A stretch of 64,000 nt of DNA from Actinomyces minihominis (GTDB lineage Bacteria > Actinomycetota > Actinomycetes > Actinomycetales > Actinomycetaceae), in NCBI RefSeq assembly GCF_900187855.1, contig NZ_FYEG01000003.1, positions 62,001-126,000 of the forward strand, read 5' to 3'. The position numbers and the translations under genes were made by a program. The notes beneath the pieces were generated by a model. The model was not told the DNA's origin. It was given only the letters and a program-made list of their open reading frames with translations, and searched no databases. This document shows, in pieces, positions 1-8,467 of this stretch; the stretch's first letter is position 1; each line of letters starts with the position of its first letter.

Positions 1-916
1 GGTGCATGATGCGTGGGTCTGAGGGCGCGTTGTCCCCGAAGAATGACCCATCTCGGGTCTTCTCAAGGTTCTGGTAGAGCAGCCCCTCCTGGTACCGGGC
101 GATCTCGTTGGTGTTGGCATCCCCCACCAGCCAGGTGTTGGCGTATCCACCGTTGTTGTCTTTGTTGAGGATCTCAACCCACTCATCAATCGAGCGGGCG
201 TACTGGGTCGCCAGGCGCGAGCGAACGTACTCGGGCGCCCGGGATTCGTCGTAACCCTGGAAGGCACCAATGGTGGTTTCGGTGACGACGAGGCCGGAAG
301 AAGCCACCCAGAAGTCGGTGAATGAACCGACAAACCCGGGCACCGACTGCATGACCATGCGTGAGCCTTCGGACGGGGTGAGGTCAAGCAGCAGGTTGAA
401 GTACTGCCCGGACCAGAAGTCATCAAACGAAGTGTGGGCGATAACCAGGTTGCCGTCGGTTGTAGCCGATCCGGTCGCAATAAAGGCCGAGCAGTGTGAT
501 CCGCGGGGCTCCTTCGGTCCGGCTTTCGAGTACTTTGACGCCACCGACGGATACCAGTAGTCGGTAATCTCCATCCAGGCATTCCAGCCGATGATGTCCT
601 CGTAGGTGGCGGGGACTCCGGCGGCCGTGAACCCCGCGGCAATCCCCTTCATTTCATCTGCAATCTCCTCGGGGATCTTGTCCCGGTGCAGCTCTACTGC
701 GTGCTCCTTGAAAAAGTCATAGGTGAGGCCGTAGTTCTGGTAAGTCATAGCCTTGTAGACGCGCTGGGCATCCGCCCACTCATCTGCCACAAGGTAGCCG
801 TGCTGGAAACCACGGGCGAAAGGATCACCATTAATTCTCAGGTAGATCCAACCGTTGACCTCGCTACGAGAGGCCTGGCTGACCCATTCCTTCTGCTGAC
901 TAGTTAGTTTTGCCAT
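1..916 (-). CDS. PLB-like/C45 family Ntn-hydrolase (3' end beyond window)
   Basis: The first ~305 residues of a cytoplasmic hydrolase that is a clear paralogue of the gene at 3086-4459. The central CSAF motif (Cys about residue 142) followed by a DG..V.AHTSFDDF stretch and GLVVTETT matches the phospholipase B-like/C45 Ntn-hydrolase fold, in which the Cys is the nucleophile; family members cleave amide or acyl bonds. No signal peptide is visible. I place the start at the ATG at 916 because AAAGGAGG lies six bases upstream; an in-frame ATG at 922 directly abuts the Shine-Dalgarno. The start lies inside the last codons of the upstream antiporter gene (17-bp overlap), so translation is probably coupled. 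Substrate unknown. The C-terminus lies beyond base 1. Confidence 0.85.
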   Translation of the reverse strand, partial: MAKLTSQQKEWVSQASRSEVNGWIYLRINGDPFARGFQHGYLVADEWADAQRVYKAMTYQNYGLTYDFFKEHAVELHRDKIPEEIADEMKGIAAGFTAAGVPATYEDIIGWNAWMEITDYWYPSVASKYSKAGPKEPRGSHCSAFIATGSATTDGNLVIAHTSFDDFWSGQYFNLLLDLTPSEGSRMVMQSVPGFVGSFTDFWVASSGLVVTETTIGAFQGYDESRAPEYVRSRLATQYARSIDEWVEILNKDNNGGYANTWLVGDANTNEIARYQEGLLYQNLEKTRDGSFFGDNAPSDPRIMH

Positions 917-3053
917 CTTCATCCTCCTTTGGGTTCTGAAGGTGCTGACTGGGTGTGAAGTGAGCTCGTTCCTCGGCTGCGAGTGCGGCCTCGTGAGCCG
1001 CCTTGGCCTTGGCCTGCGCCTCGGCTAGTTCTCGATCTGCTAGGGCTTCTTGCGCGAGCGCTTGGGAGGCTGCTGCGAGTGCCTGTGCCTGAGCAGCTGC
1101 TTCCTGAGCGGCCGCTGCAGCCACTGCCGCGGGATCGCTTGGATCAACAGGGGTTGTGGTTGCCTTGACCGGTGCCGTGGGGGCTGGAGCCGGAGCCGCT
1201 GGAGAAGAAGCACTGGGTGCCACTGTCTTGGGCGTGTCAACCGGAGAGGACGGCGTAGCGGCCGGAGCTCCCTCGGCCGTGACCGTTTCACCGGGTCCAC
1301 GCCTCGGCGAGGTGGCCGTGGTGGTTGGAACCTGGGCCATGGTTGCCTGCGCCGGAGCTCCGGTCTTACCGCGGTGCTTCTCGGGCAGGAATCCTCCGGC
1401 GATCAGCTGCTCTTCAGTGATCTGGTCGTTAGGCGAGTATGGTTTCACGATCGGCTGCCCCATTCCTGCTTGGCCATCTGACAGCATTTCGGTTGGCACA
1501 TTGGACTTGACTGGAACGGGCTTCTTCAACCCCTCGATCTGCCACGTGAATGGCGGGGCCGGGTTGGTCGGATCCACCCATTCGGGCTTGCGGGCCTTGA
1601 TGATTGCGAAGGCCAGCAGGATGGTTAGACCAACCATGAGGGCGATTCCACCAACGTAGATAATCGGTGATCCGACCTCCTTCGCAATCTGTGAAGGAGG
1701 GAAGAAAGCCAGCAGAATCCCGAAGCCCGATACACCTATACCAAGGACGGTGACAATCCAGGCTCCGGCCTTACCACCCGGGACCCTGAAGGAACGGGGA
1801 CGGTGCGGCTGGGTGCGGCGGAGGCGAATGAATGCCAGGAACATCAGGACGTACATCAGCAAGTAGAGGATCGTCACCGTCTGCGTCAGCATGGCGTAGA
1901 AGCCCTCAACATCCGGGAACGCGACCAATGCGATGAGAATCAGGGAGATCACCGTCGCCATGAGGAACATCAGGCGAGCAGGCATACCCTTTGAGTTGGT
2001 TTTCTGTGCCCAACGCGGCAGGAAACCACCTCGGCCAGCATTCACAAGCATGAGCGGAACACCGGCGAGCCAGGAGATAACTCCGGCGAGCCCAGCGATA
2101 AGCGTCAACCAGGCAACAGCTGTAAACACCCAGGGGATACCAGCGGCCTTACCGATCTCATAGAAGGTTGAGTAGAGGGCGTAGATGATGTTGATGTCCT
2201 TCTGCGGAATCACCATCGCGATGATGACTGTACCGATCATGAAAATCAGCATCGAGAGGATGGCCGCAATGAGAATGGCAGCCGGGTACGCCCGACGTGG
2301 GTTCTTCAACTGTTTGATGTGAGCCGCGTTCATCTCCATACCTGCATAGGAGAAGAAGACACCAGCTGCAAGTGCCAGCGTTCCGAGACCCGACCACTCG
2401 GGAATCAGTCCACTAAAGGACATGTCAATGGCAGGCTTGTTACCGGCGCCAAGCCAGATAAGAACGAGGACGACCATGGCTGCCAGTGGGAGCAGGGTCC
2501 CAAACACCACGCCGTACTTTGCGACGTTCTGGAACACCGTGACCCCTCGGGTCGCGAGCAGGGTAACCGCCCAGAAATAGCAGATCCCAAAGACCAACAC
2601 CACCCAGGTCGTCGGGTTCTCTGCCCACTTCATAGCGACTTCGATATCGGTCTGGAAGAAACCGAGGATGTTGGCGGTGCTCGAAAGTCCAGCAGCCTGT
2701 GAGATGGTGACCTCAACGAAGAGCAGAAAGATGGCGGTGAAGCCTAGGCCCGCTCCCAGTCCCTCACCAATCCAACGGAAGACACCTCCGGGTTCCGGCC
2801 AGCCCGTTGCCAGTTCAGCGGCCACCAGGCAGATGGGGACCAGGAACAGAAGGGCAGCAATAGCAAAGTAGGTGACTGACGCCAGGCCGTACTCAGCCTG
2901 TTGAGAGTCGTTCGCCAGGGCTGCAACAGCCGCAACATTGAGCATCGCCAAACCGAAAATGGTGATGCCACCTGAAGAGGACTTGGACCTCTTTTTCCCG
3001 GAAGAGACCGGTGGCGCGGAGGGGACCTGCGCGGTAGTTGCTTGAGAACTCAT
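900..3053 (-). CDS. GadC-like APC-superfamily amino acid antiporter with long Ala-rich tail
   Basis: 717-aa integral membrane protein. Residues ~28-500 carry about 12 hydrophobic segments and resemble the glutamate:GABA antiporter (GadC) branch of the APC superfamily: an early AAELATGWPEPGGVFRW segment, SYAGMEMNAAHIKQLKNPRR in the middle and VIPQKDINI, each with a recognisable GadC counterpart. The last ~215 residues are a low-complexity cytoplasmic extension rich in Ala, Pro, Thr and Gln that ends in a charged, probably helical Ala/Glu/Lys segment; GadC itself has only a short C-terminal plug. It sits between two PLB-like hydrolase genes (32-bp gap upstream, 17-bp overlap downstream), suggesting exchange of the hydrolase substrate for its product. 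Actual substrates cannot be read from the sequence. Confidence 0.85.
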   Translation of the reverse strand: MSSQATTAQVPSAPPVSSGKKRSKSSSGGITIFGLAMLNVAAVAALANDSQQAEYGLASVTYFAIAALLFLVPICLVAAELATGWPEPGGVFRWIGEGLGAGLGFTAIFLLFVEVTISQAAGLSSTANILGFFQTDIEVAMKWAENPTTWVVLVFGICYFWAVTLLATRGVTVFQNVAKYGVVFGTLLPLAAMVVLVLIWLGAGNKPAIDMSFSGLIPEWSGLGTLALAAGVFFSYAGMEMNAAHIKQLKNPRRAYPAAILIAAILSMLIFMIGTVIIAMVIPQKDINIIYALYSTFYEIGKAAGIPWVFTAVAWLTLIAGLAGVISWLAGVPLMLVNAGRGGFLPRWAQKTNSKGMPARLMFLMATVISLILIALVAFPDVEGFYAMLTQTVTILYLLMYVLMFLAFIRLRRTQPHRPRSFRVPGGKAGAWIVTVLGIGVSGFGILLAFFPPSQIAKEVGSPIIYVGGIALMVGLTILLAFAIIKARKPEWVDPTNPAPPFTWQIEGLKKPVPVKSNVPTEMLSDGQAGMGQPIVKPYSPNDQITEEQLIAGGFLPEKHRGKTGAPAQATMAQVPTTTATSPRRGPGETVTAEGAPAATPSSPVDTPKTVAPSASSPAAPAPAPTAPVKATTTPVDPSDPAAVAAAAAQEAAAQAQALAAASQALAQEALADRELAEAQAKAKAAHEAALAAEERAHFTPSQHLQNPKEDEDGKTN

Positions 3054-3085
3054 GCGTTCTTCCTTTCAGACCTAAACTTGTCGCC

Positions 3086-4459
3086 TCAGATTGACTGCTG
3101 AGTAGTTACAGAACCGTTGTCGAACAGCGTCCAGGGCTGCGAGGGGCGGTCGATCAGGTAGGGAGCCCATGTGTCCCACTGGGGGTGCTCGGCGTTGTAC
3201 TGCTTGGCGTAAAAGGGCGCTCCATCGGCTCGGCCAAAGCGGCCCCAGAACCGCATCGCCTTGATGTCCTCAGCATCTGCAACCTTGCCGTCACAGGAGC
3301 CGAATGGTGCAAACGGTGGCGGCCCGCCGACGTCACCCGGATCGGAGTCGCAATGAGCACAGATGGTGCGCAGGCCCGGCTTTCGGAACCCCAGGTAGGG
3401 ATCAAAGTCGTCAGCCAGGAATCTCTTCCCCGCCTCTCCCGTGATCTCACCCTTGTGTTCATTGAGGAGTTGCATCCAGCGGACTCGACGTGCCCCGACC
3501 TGGGTGCGGATGTCGTTGTAGCCAACAGGTGAGGCTTCCAGGTGCTGAATCCGGGGATCGTTCGGACCGTTGTCACCGAAGTAGTAACCATCCGTGGTCT
3601 TCTCAAGATTGGTGTAGATCAGCCCCTCTTCGTAGCGGGCGATCTCTCCGGTGTTGGCGTCAGCGAGCAACCAGGTGTTGGCGTATCCGCCGTTGTCATT
3701 CTTCCTGACCAGCTCTACCCACTCGTCAATGTTGTTGGCGTACTGGCAGGCCTCGCGAGCACGGACGTACTCGGGGGTTTTCTTGGGCTCATATCCCTTG
3801 AAACCACCCATCGTGGTTTCGGTGATCGCCAGACCCGCATCGGTGACCCAGAAGTCGGTAAAGGAACCGATGTACCCGGGCACCGTCTGCATGACCATGC
3901 GGTGCCCGTTAGCCGGGGTGAGATCCAAAAAAACATTGAAGTACTGGCCGTAGGCGAAGTAGTCAAAGGAGGTGTGGCCCATTACGGGCTTTCCATCCTT
4001 TGACCATGACCCCGTCGACACAAAGGCCGAACAGTGCATGGCCTGTGCCTTCTTAGGTCCGTCCTTGGCGTACTTATCTGCCACCGTGGGCCACCAGTAA
4101 CCCGTCACCTCTTCCCAGGCATTCCATCCGATGATGTCGTCAACCGTGGTCGGGTAGCCCCCGGCGGTGAACCCCGCTGCCATCCCCTCCATCTCTTCGA
4201 GGATCTCGGGGGTGATCAGCGGCTTGTGCATCTCTACCGCATGCTTCACGAAGAACGAGTACTCCATACCCAGGGTCAGGTAGGTGGTTTCGGAGTAGAC
4301 CCGAACCGCATCCCTGAACTCATTGACAGTGCAGAACCCCATCTGGAAGCCCCGTTTGAAGGGTTCCCCCCCAACGCGTAGATAAATCCATCCGTTGATG
4401 TCTTCGCGATGGGCCTCTTCAACCCACTGCTGCTGCTCATCCGTGAGCGTTTTCGACAT
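3086..4459 (-). CDS. PLB-like/C45 family Ntn-hydrolase
   Basis: Complete 457-aa protein, paralogous to the partial gene at 1-916. Predicted cytoplasmic (no signal peptide or TM segment). The putative catalytic Cys143 lies in MHCSAFVSTGS, followed by DGKPVMGHTSFDYF and GLAITETTMGG, the pattern of phospholipase B-like and C45 acyltransferase/hydrolases, which expose an N-terminal Cys by self-cleavage. If so, the mature large subunit would begin at Cys143. An AGGGGGAAGT Shine-Dalgarno precedes the ATG. The first gene of the hydrolase-antiporter-hydrolase operon, isolated from the upstream permease by a terminator at 4607-4639. Reaction type (amide or acyl hydrolysis) is family inference; substrate unknown. 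Confidence 0.85.
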   Translation of the reverse strand: MSKTLTDEQQQWVEEAHREDINGWIYLRVGGEPFKRGFQMGFCTVNEFRDAVRVYSETTYLTLGMEYSFFVKHAVEMHKPLITPEILEEMEGMAAGFTAGGYPTTVDDIIGWNAWEEVTGYWWPTVADKYAKDGPKKAQAMHCSAFVSTGSWSKDGKPVMGHTSFDYFAYGQYFNVFLDLTPANGHRMVMQTVPGYIGSFTDFWVTDAGLAITETTMGGFKGYEPKKTPEYVRAREACQYANNIDEWVELVRKNDNGGYANTWLLADANTGEIARYEEGLIYTNLEKTTDGYYFGDNGPNDPRIQHLEASPVGYNDIRTQVGARRVRWMQLLNEHKGEITGEAGKRFLADDFDPYLGFRKPGLRTICAHCDSDPGDVGGPPPFAPFGSCDGKVADAEDIKAMRFWGRFGRADGAPFYAKQYNAEHPQWDTWAPYLIDRPSQPWTLFDNGSVTTQQSI

Positions 4460-4606
4460 ACTTCCCCCTAGGAATCAAACAATGGCTTCATTTAAGTACA
4501 GTCGAGGACACCACCTGTGGTTCATGACACAATTTAGGCCCCCGGCGGCGCAAAACGTCTCGTACAAGGCATAACGGCAACTGCTCGACCCCGTTTTTGA
4601 GGCAGA

Positions 4607-4639
4607 AAGAGGGAACCTGACAGTGTCAGGTTCCCTCTT
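4607..4639 (-). terminator. rho-independent terminator of the APC permease gene
   Basis: Perfect 16-base inverted repeat (AAGAGGGAACCTGACA and its complement, one base between), followed on the minus strand by TTTCTGCC. It lies 9 bp after the permease stop and separates it from the hydrolase operon. Confidence 0.85.
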
Positions 4640-4648
4640 CCAAACGGT

Positions 4649-6166
4649 CTAGTCGTTCAGATGCTCTGCGGTATCCGTGGCTGCCTGGGCTGCCTCTGCA
4701 GCCCGCTTCGCTGCGTCCTGTGCAGCATCCACGGGATCCGCTGCTGCGGAGACTGGGGCCCGACCGGGTACAACCTTGGGCTTTCTGAGCAAAGCACGAC
4801 CCATGGGGGTGTTTCCAGCAGCAATGTGGTCACGAATATCCTGCTGCTCAGTGACGTCAAACTTAGAACGCCTGGCCCAAATCGGGAAGCCCACCGCCAC
4901 CATGGCAAGCCCGACCAGAACCTGCCACCAGCCCAGCGACGGCACCTGAAGCAGGGCGGTGACAATCGCCAGGATGGGAATGATCGGTCCCCCCGGAAGC
5001 TTCATGCCCGGGGTCTTCCACTTGCCCAGTCCCATCTTGAGGGCTGTAACATCGACGATCACCATGGCCGCGATTGCTGCCACGTTGCAGAAGATAACGA
5101 TGATCTTCAGGGCTGCCGCACCAATTCCCGGGAGAACCCCGATCAAGAGAAGTGCGATGGTGATGATCGCGGTCAGAGCTACCGAGCGAACCGGGTCGCC
5201 CTTCTTGTTGAGGCGTCCCAGTTTCGAAGGCAAATCGCCGTTTCCGGACATGTTAACGATGAGGTCGGCGGAGCCCAGCATGTTGGCGTTCGCCCCGGAT
5301 AGGGTCGAAACACAGGCCGCGAGAGCTACCAGGTAGCCACCCCACGACCCCATCAGTTCCTTGGCCGCCAGGGTCAGTCCGTGTTCTGCGAACCCCTCGG
5401 CTCCCGACTGCTTTGACATGACGAGGGCGATAGCCACCCCGATGTAGACAATCGCCACGATAGCGAGTGAGAGGATGATTGCCTTCGGCACCACCTTGCC
5501 CGGGTTCTCCACTGAACCGGACATGTTGGTAATAACATTGAACCCCGTGTAAGCGGTAAAAAGCAACGCCGTGGTCGAGAGAATCGACCCCCCACCGTGA
5601 GGCACCCAGTTCGAGAGCTCAGCGGGCGCAAAGTGCATGAAGCCGAAGAAAATCAGCATGAGCAGGACCACCAGCTTGAAGACCACCATTGCGGTTTCAG
5701 CTTTTCCAACCAGGGCCGCAGGACCAAAGTTGAGTAGGGCAAGTAGTACGGCCGCACCGAGGGCAAACCAGATGGACTGGTCCTTCATACCCGGGATGAA
5801 GGTCAGAAGGTAGTTGGCGAAAGACATCAGAACGTAGGCGATGCCCGTAACCCCGGCGATGTAGAAAGCCCACATCGTGATGAACCGCCACTTCGGTGAC
5901 AGGACCGTTGCAATAGGGGCATATCCGGATTCACCCCGCTTCGCCCTCGACGCCACTGCGGCGAAGCACAGTGCGGAGAGCAGCATGACCAGGCCCGCGA
6001 GGACGTAGGAAATGATGGCTCCGGGACCCGCGTCCTTGACGACGATGCCCGAAAGAGCGAACACACCACCGCCGACCATCGTTCCGACCGCGAACGCGAC
6101 CAGGGGGATCAGACCCAGCGTCTTGTTGCTTGATTTACCCGTGGTAGCCGAAGCACTACTGCTCAA
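4649..6166 (-). CDS. APC-superfamily amino acid permease
   Basis: About 505 aa with 12 predicted membrane helices. The first helix carries the glycine-rich FAVGTMVGGGVFALSG unwinding motif typical of APC amino acid transporters, followed by GPGAIISYVLAGLVML. The ~45 C-terminal residues after the last helix are an Ala-rich cytoplasmic tail, echoing the larger tail on the antiporter at 900-3053. I prefer the TTG start at 6166 because TGGAGG sits 7 bases upstream; an in-frame GTG at 6238 would add 24 residues but lacks a well-spaced ribosome site. It lies 182 bp downstream of the AraC-type regulator and ends at a strong terminator. Substrate not inferable; the context suggests import linked to the neighbouring hydrolases. 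Confidence 0.85.
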   Translation of the reverse strand: MSSSASATTGKSSNKTLGLIPLVAFAVGTMVGGGVFALSGIVVKDAGPGAIISYVLAGLVMLLSALCFAAVASRAKRGESGYAPIATVLSPKWRFITMWAFYIAGVTGIAYVLMSFANYLLTFIPGMKDQSIWFALGAAVLLALLNFGPAALVGKAETAMVVFKLVVLLMLIFFGFMHFAPAELSNWVPHGGGSILSTTALLFTAYTGFNVITNMSGSVENPGKVVPKAIILSLAIVAIVYIGVAIALVMSKQSGAEGFAEHGLTLAAKELMGSWGGYLVALAACVSTLSGANANMLGSADLIVNMSGNGDLPSKLGRLNKKGDPVRSVALTAIITIALLLIGVLPGIGAAALKIIVIFCNVAAIAAMVIVDVTALKMGLGKWKTPGMKLPGGPIIPILAIVTALLQVPSLGWWQVLVGLAMVAVGFPIWARRSKFDVTEQQDIRDHIAAGNTPMGRALLRKPKVVPGRAPVSAAADPVDAAQDAAKRAAEAAQAATDTAEHLND

Positions 6167-6348
6167 GATCCCGCCTCCAGTTTTGCCATTTCTTGGTCGC
6201 TGTCCCAACAGTGTGGGTTGCATTGGCGAATGTGACACACCGCCCCCAATTTGCCCCTAACGCTATCCCGACGGCTTTATACCCGCAGGTAGAAGCTTTG
6301 AAGCGGCACGCGATGATGGTTGAAGTAGCACATTTACGCACTCCGCCC

Positions 6349-7392
6349 CTACGCTTCCTTTCCGCTCAACCTCCTACGAACTTCATCTCGGTAGATCGAG
6401 GGCAGCATGCTGTAGGCACGCGTGAAATGGTCCCGCATTCGATTAGCATCCGAGAAACCAGACAGGTGGGCCACTATGGTCAGCTCAAGATTGGGATCGA
6501 CCTCGAGGATTTCCTTGGCCGTCTCAGCCCGCCGTCTACCCAATCGTGCCGCCACACCCTCGCCCGTGTAGCGGTAAAGCTGGCGACGACTAAGACCGAC
6601 GAGATCAGCCAAACGATCAACCGATAGGTTCGGGTCCCGGTGGTGCAACTCAATCTCAGCATCGATGATGCGACGTACTGTCCCATCAGGGGTGCCCCCT
6701 CCCTCGCGCAGCGCTGGAATGAGGGCGGAGCGGGTGACGCCGACGAGGGCGTTTTCCGCATCCGACTCATCAGCCAGGGGGTCGGGCGTTCCCACGAGGC
6801 GTCTAAAGAGGAACCTGCTTGCAAAAGCCAACATGCCCATGGTGATCGCACTGTCCGGAAGGAGCTGGGCTGGCGTAACACGCAGACCATCAGCCAGTTC
6901 CGGCATTCGCGAGATGGGGACAGTCAGTGTCAGCACGTCACTCAACCCCGTGTAGAGGGTTGAGGTGGGGAACGTGCTGCAAACGTACCTGCCGTAACCC
7001 GGCGGTAGCTCCATGTTGATCGAACCAACGCGGACCCGACTGGCCCCGGAGTACTGAACGCTGATGGTGATCTTCTGTCCGTCAACCAGTTCGGCCTTGC
7101 TGGGAACGGCCCCCTGGATCTCCTGGCCCACACTGTTCACCTGAGACGGGGTGATCAACATCCGCGAAACAGAAGCCGAACCAACCCGAGTATCCATTAC
7201 GTAGGCGGAAAAGTCTTCGGGGTTCTGGACGAGGACGTCCCCGCCTCGAGCGAACGCCTCCAGCCCCTCGGGACCGACGTAGCGCTTTGTTGCCTTGTCC
7301 AGTTGAGCATGTACATCGCCCAGAGATGTGAGTGGCGGGGCCTCCGCCACTCGGCGATGCCACTCCAGCTCATTCTGGCGAGAAATTGTCAT
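6349..7392 (-). CDS. AraC-family transcriptional regulator
   Basis: About 347 aa. Residues ~30-215 resemble the AraC_binding_2 sensory domain (AraC-binding-like); residues ~240-345 form the double helix-turn-helix, with SVDRLADLVGLSRRQLYRY as the first HTH and VAHLSGFSDANRMRDHFTRAY as the second. Such proteins usually activate neighbouring catabolic or transport genes in response to a small ligand. It lies directly upstream of the permease and hydrolase/antiporter genes on the same strand and is their likely regulator. Start chosen at ATG 7392 (GGTGAGC just upstream); an in-frame GTG at 7398 is equally possible. A 7-bp inverted repeat at 7419-7442 lies in its leader. Confidence 0.85.
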   Translation of the reverse strand: MTISRQNELEWHRRVAEAPPLTSLGDVHAQLDKATKRYVGPEGLEAFARGGDVLVQNPEDFSAYVMDTRVGSASVSRMLITPSQVNSVGQEIQGAVPSKAELVDGQKITISVQYSGASRVRVGSINMELPPGYGRYVCSTFPTSTLYTGLSDVLTLTVPISRMPELADGLRVTPAQLLPDSAITMGMLAFASRFLFRRLVGTPDPLADESDAENALVGVTRSALIPALREGGGTPDGTVRRIIDAEIELHHRDPNLSVDRLADLVGLSRRQLYRYTGEGVAARLGRRRAETAKEILEVDPNLELTIVAHLSGFSDANRMRDHFTRAYSMLPSIYRDEVRRRLSGKEA

Positions 7393-7418
7393 GCTCACCG
7401 TCTCTTTTGGTCTTCGAC

Positions 7419-7442
7419 AGGAAGGATTACCTCTACCTTCCT
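7419..7442. promoter_or_regulatory. inverted repeat in the leader of the AraC-type gene
   Basis: AGGAAGG, ten bases, CCTTCCT, located 27-50 bases upstream of the regulator start. It could be an operator or a small RNA hairpin; there is no direct evidence for either. Confidence 0.35.
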
Positions 7443-7611
7443 TACTAAATGAACATCGTAGTGAGACGAACTCTGCGTGCCATTTTCAAGGAGATTGCGG
7501 CACAAAAGCGGCCGTTTCTGTCACGATAACACACATTTGATTGCGTTACCAGAAGTGACTTTTCCGCCCAGTTTTGACCGAGACTCGACATTCAGGCAGA
7601 CTTACTTTCGC

Positions 7612-7684
7612 GCCGCCTTAGCTCAGTTGGTAGAGCAGTTGCCTTGTAAGCATCAGGTCAGGAGTTCGAGTCTCCTAGGCGGCT
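7612..7684 (+). tRNA. tRNA-Thr (anticodon TGT)
   Basis: Cloverleaf read by eye: acceptor GCCGCCT pairing with AGGCGGC, D-stem GCTC/GAGC, anticodon loop CTTGTAA (anticodon TGT), TTCGAGT T-loop on an AGGAG/CTCCT stem. The anticodon stem has one T-T mismatch. CCA is not encoded. It decodes ACA/ACG-type threonine codons. The sequence after it up to 8281 is decayed coding DNA. Confidence 0.93.
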
Positions 7685-7791
7685 CTCTTCATGCCTATTT
7701 TCCCTTCGCCCAGTGCGCTTCACCCGTGAGCGGACAACAAGGGAACCACGGCGCTCTAACACCGCATGTTGCCGAGACGAAAAGAGATGCC

Positions 7792-8285
7792 ATGTGCCGG
7801 TGGATCGCCTCCTCGGGTTCACCCATCGCCCTAGAGAACATCCTCACCAGGCCGGTGAACTCACTGATTGACCAGAGCCTCAATGCCCAGCTTCTCGACA
7901 TGCCGGTCAAGATCCCCGTCGTGTTGTCACCCAAGCGCCGCATCGCGACGAGCGGCGAGGGCTACGGCTTCTCCTGAGTGGGCCGCACCGGGCAGATCGG
8001 ACTCTTCCGAGACCCTCCCCCAGCCTCTTCTACACCTCGGGACCACTCAGCCTGCAGGGCCATGGCGGGAGATCCGTGGAGATTTCGGAGGAATCCACCC
8101 TGGTTTTCTCAGAACCTCTGATCCTTGAGAGCTACGAGAATGAGTGGCTCCCCTTCCCCGATCACACCATCGGCATCTTTGAGCCGGGGAAGGATCCTGT
8201 CCTGCTCAGCGCCCTTCCTGAAAATGAGTCATCTTTAACCTCCGCCGACGGAACCCCAGGCCTAAAAGGTAGGCTGAACCCATGA
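7792..8285 (+). pseudogene. degenerate class II glutamine amidotransferase
   Basis: An ATG at 7792 opens a frame beginning MCRWIASSGSPIALENIL and continuing SLIDQSLNAQ, the N-terminus of class II (Ntn, Cys2) glutamine amidotransferases. After GEGYGF the frame meets TGA at 7975-7977; reading past it in the same frame gives GQIGLFRDP, which still fits the family. From about 8100 another frame reads FSEPLILESYENEW then TIGIFEPGKDP, resembling the family's C-terminal end. A full-length protein is about 250 aa or more, so most of the middle has been deleted, with at least one nonsense change and one frame change. The nucleophile Cys2 codon remains, but no functional product is expected. Confidence 0.75.
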
Positions 8286-8446
8286 TTTGGCTACTTATTC
8301 TTCTCATCGTCCTGTGGGTATTCCTCGCGATCGCCGGTTTCCTCATCAAGGGCCTCATGTGGCTGGCCTGGGTCGGCATCATCGCCCTGCTCATCACCCT
8401 GGTGGTGGGTTTTGTCGCCGGACTCTTCACAAAGGACGGGGATTAG
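8282..8446 (+). CDS. small hydrophobic membrane protein (54 aa)
   Basis: Short frame starting MIWLLILLIVLWVFLAIAGF, a loop FLIKG, then a second hydrophobic stretch ending GLFTKDGD and TAG. Two predicted membrane helices in a hairpin. AGG lies about 10 bases before the ATG. It begins at the last codon of the degenerate amidotransferase frame and ends 21 bp before yaaA, so it may be co-transcribed with yaaA. Function unknown; similar tiny membrane proteins are common in actinomycetes. The absence of any stop in a 54-codon hydrophobic frame and the proper start/stop placement support it, but it is short. Confidence 0.55.
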   Translation: MIWLLILLIVLWVFLAIAGFLIKGLMWLAWVGIIALLITLVVGFVAGLFTKDGD

Positions 8447-8467
8447 GCGCGCCCCAAAGATCACTCC

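Noticed and set aside
1050-1659. Plus-strand open frames opposite the antiporter tail
   Set aside because: They are opposite Ala/Pro-rich codons and read as Gly/Arg/Cys repeats; the minus-strand protein explains the sequence.
7477-7977. 166-codon plus frame
   Set aside because: It runs through the whole tRNA-Thr gene; only the part from 7792 matches a protein family and is recorded as a pseudogene.
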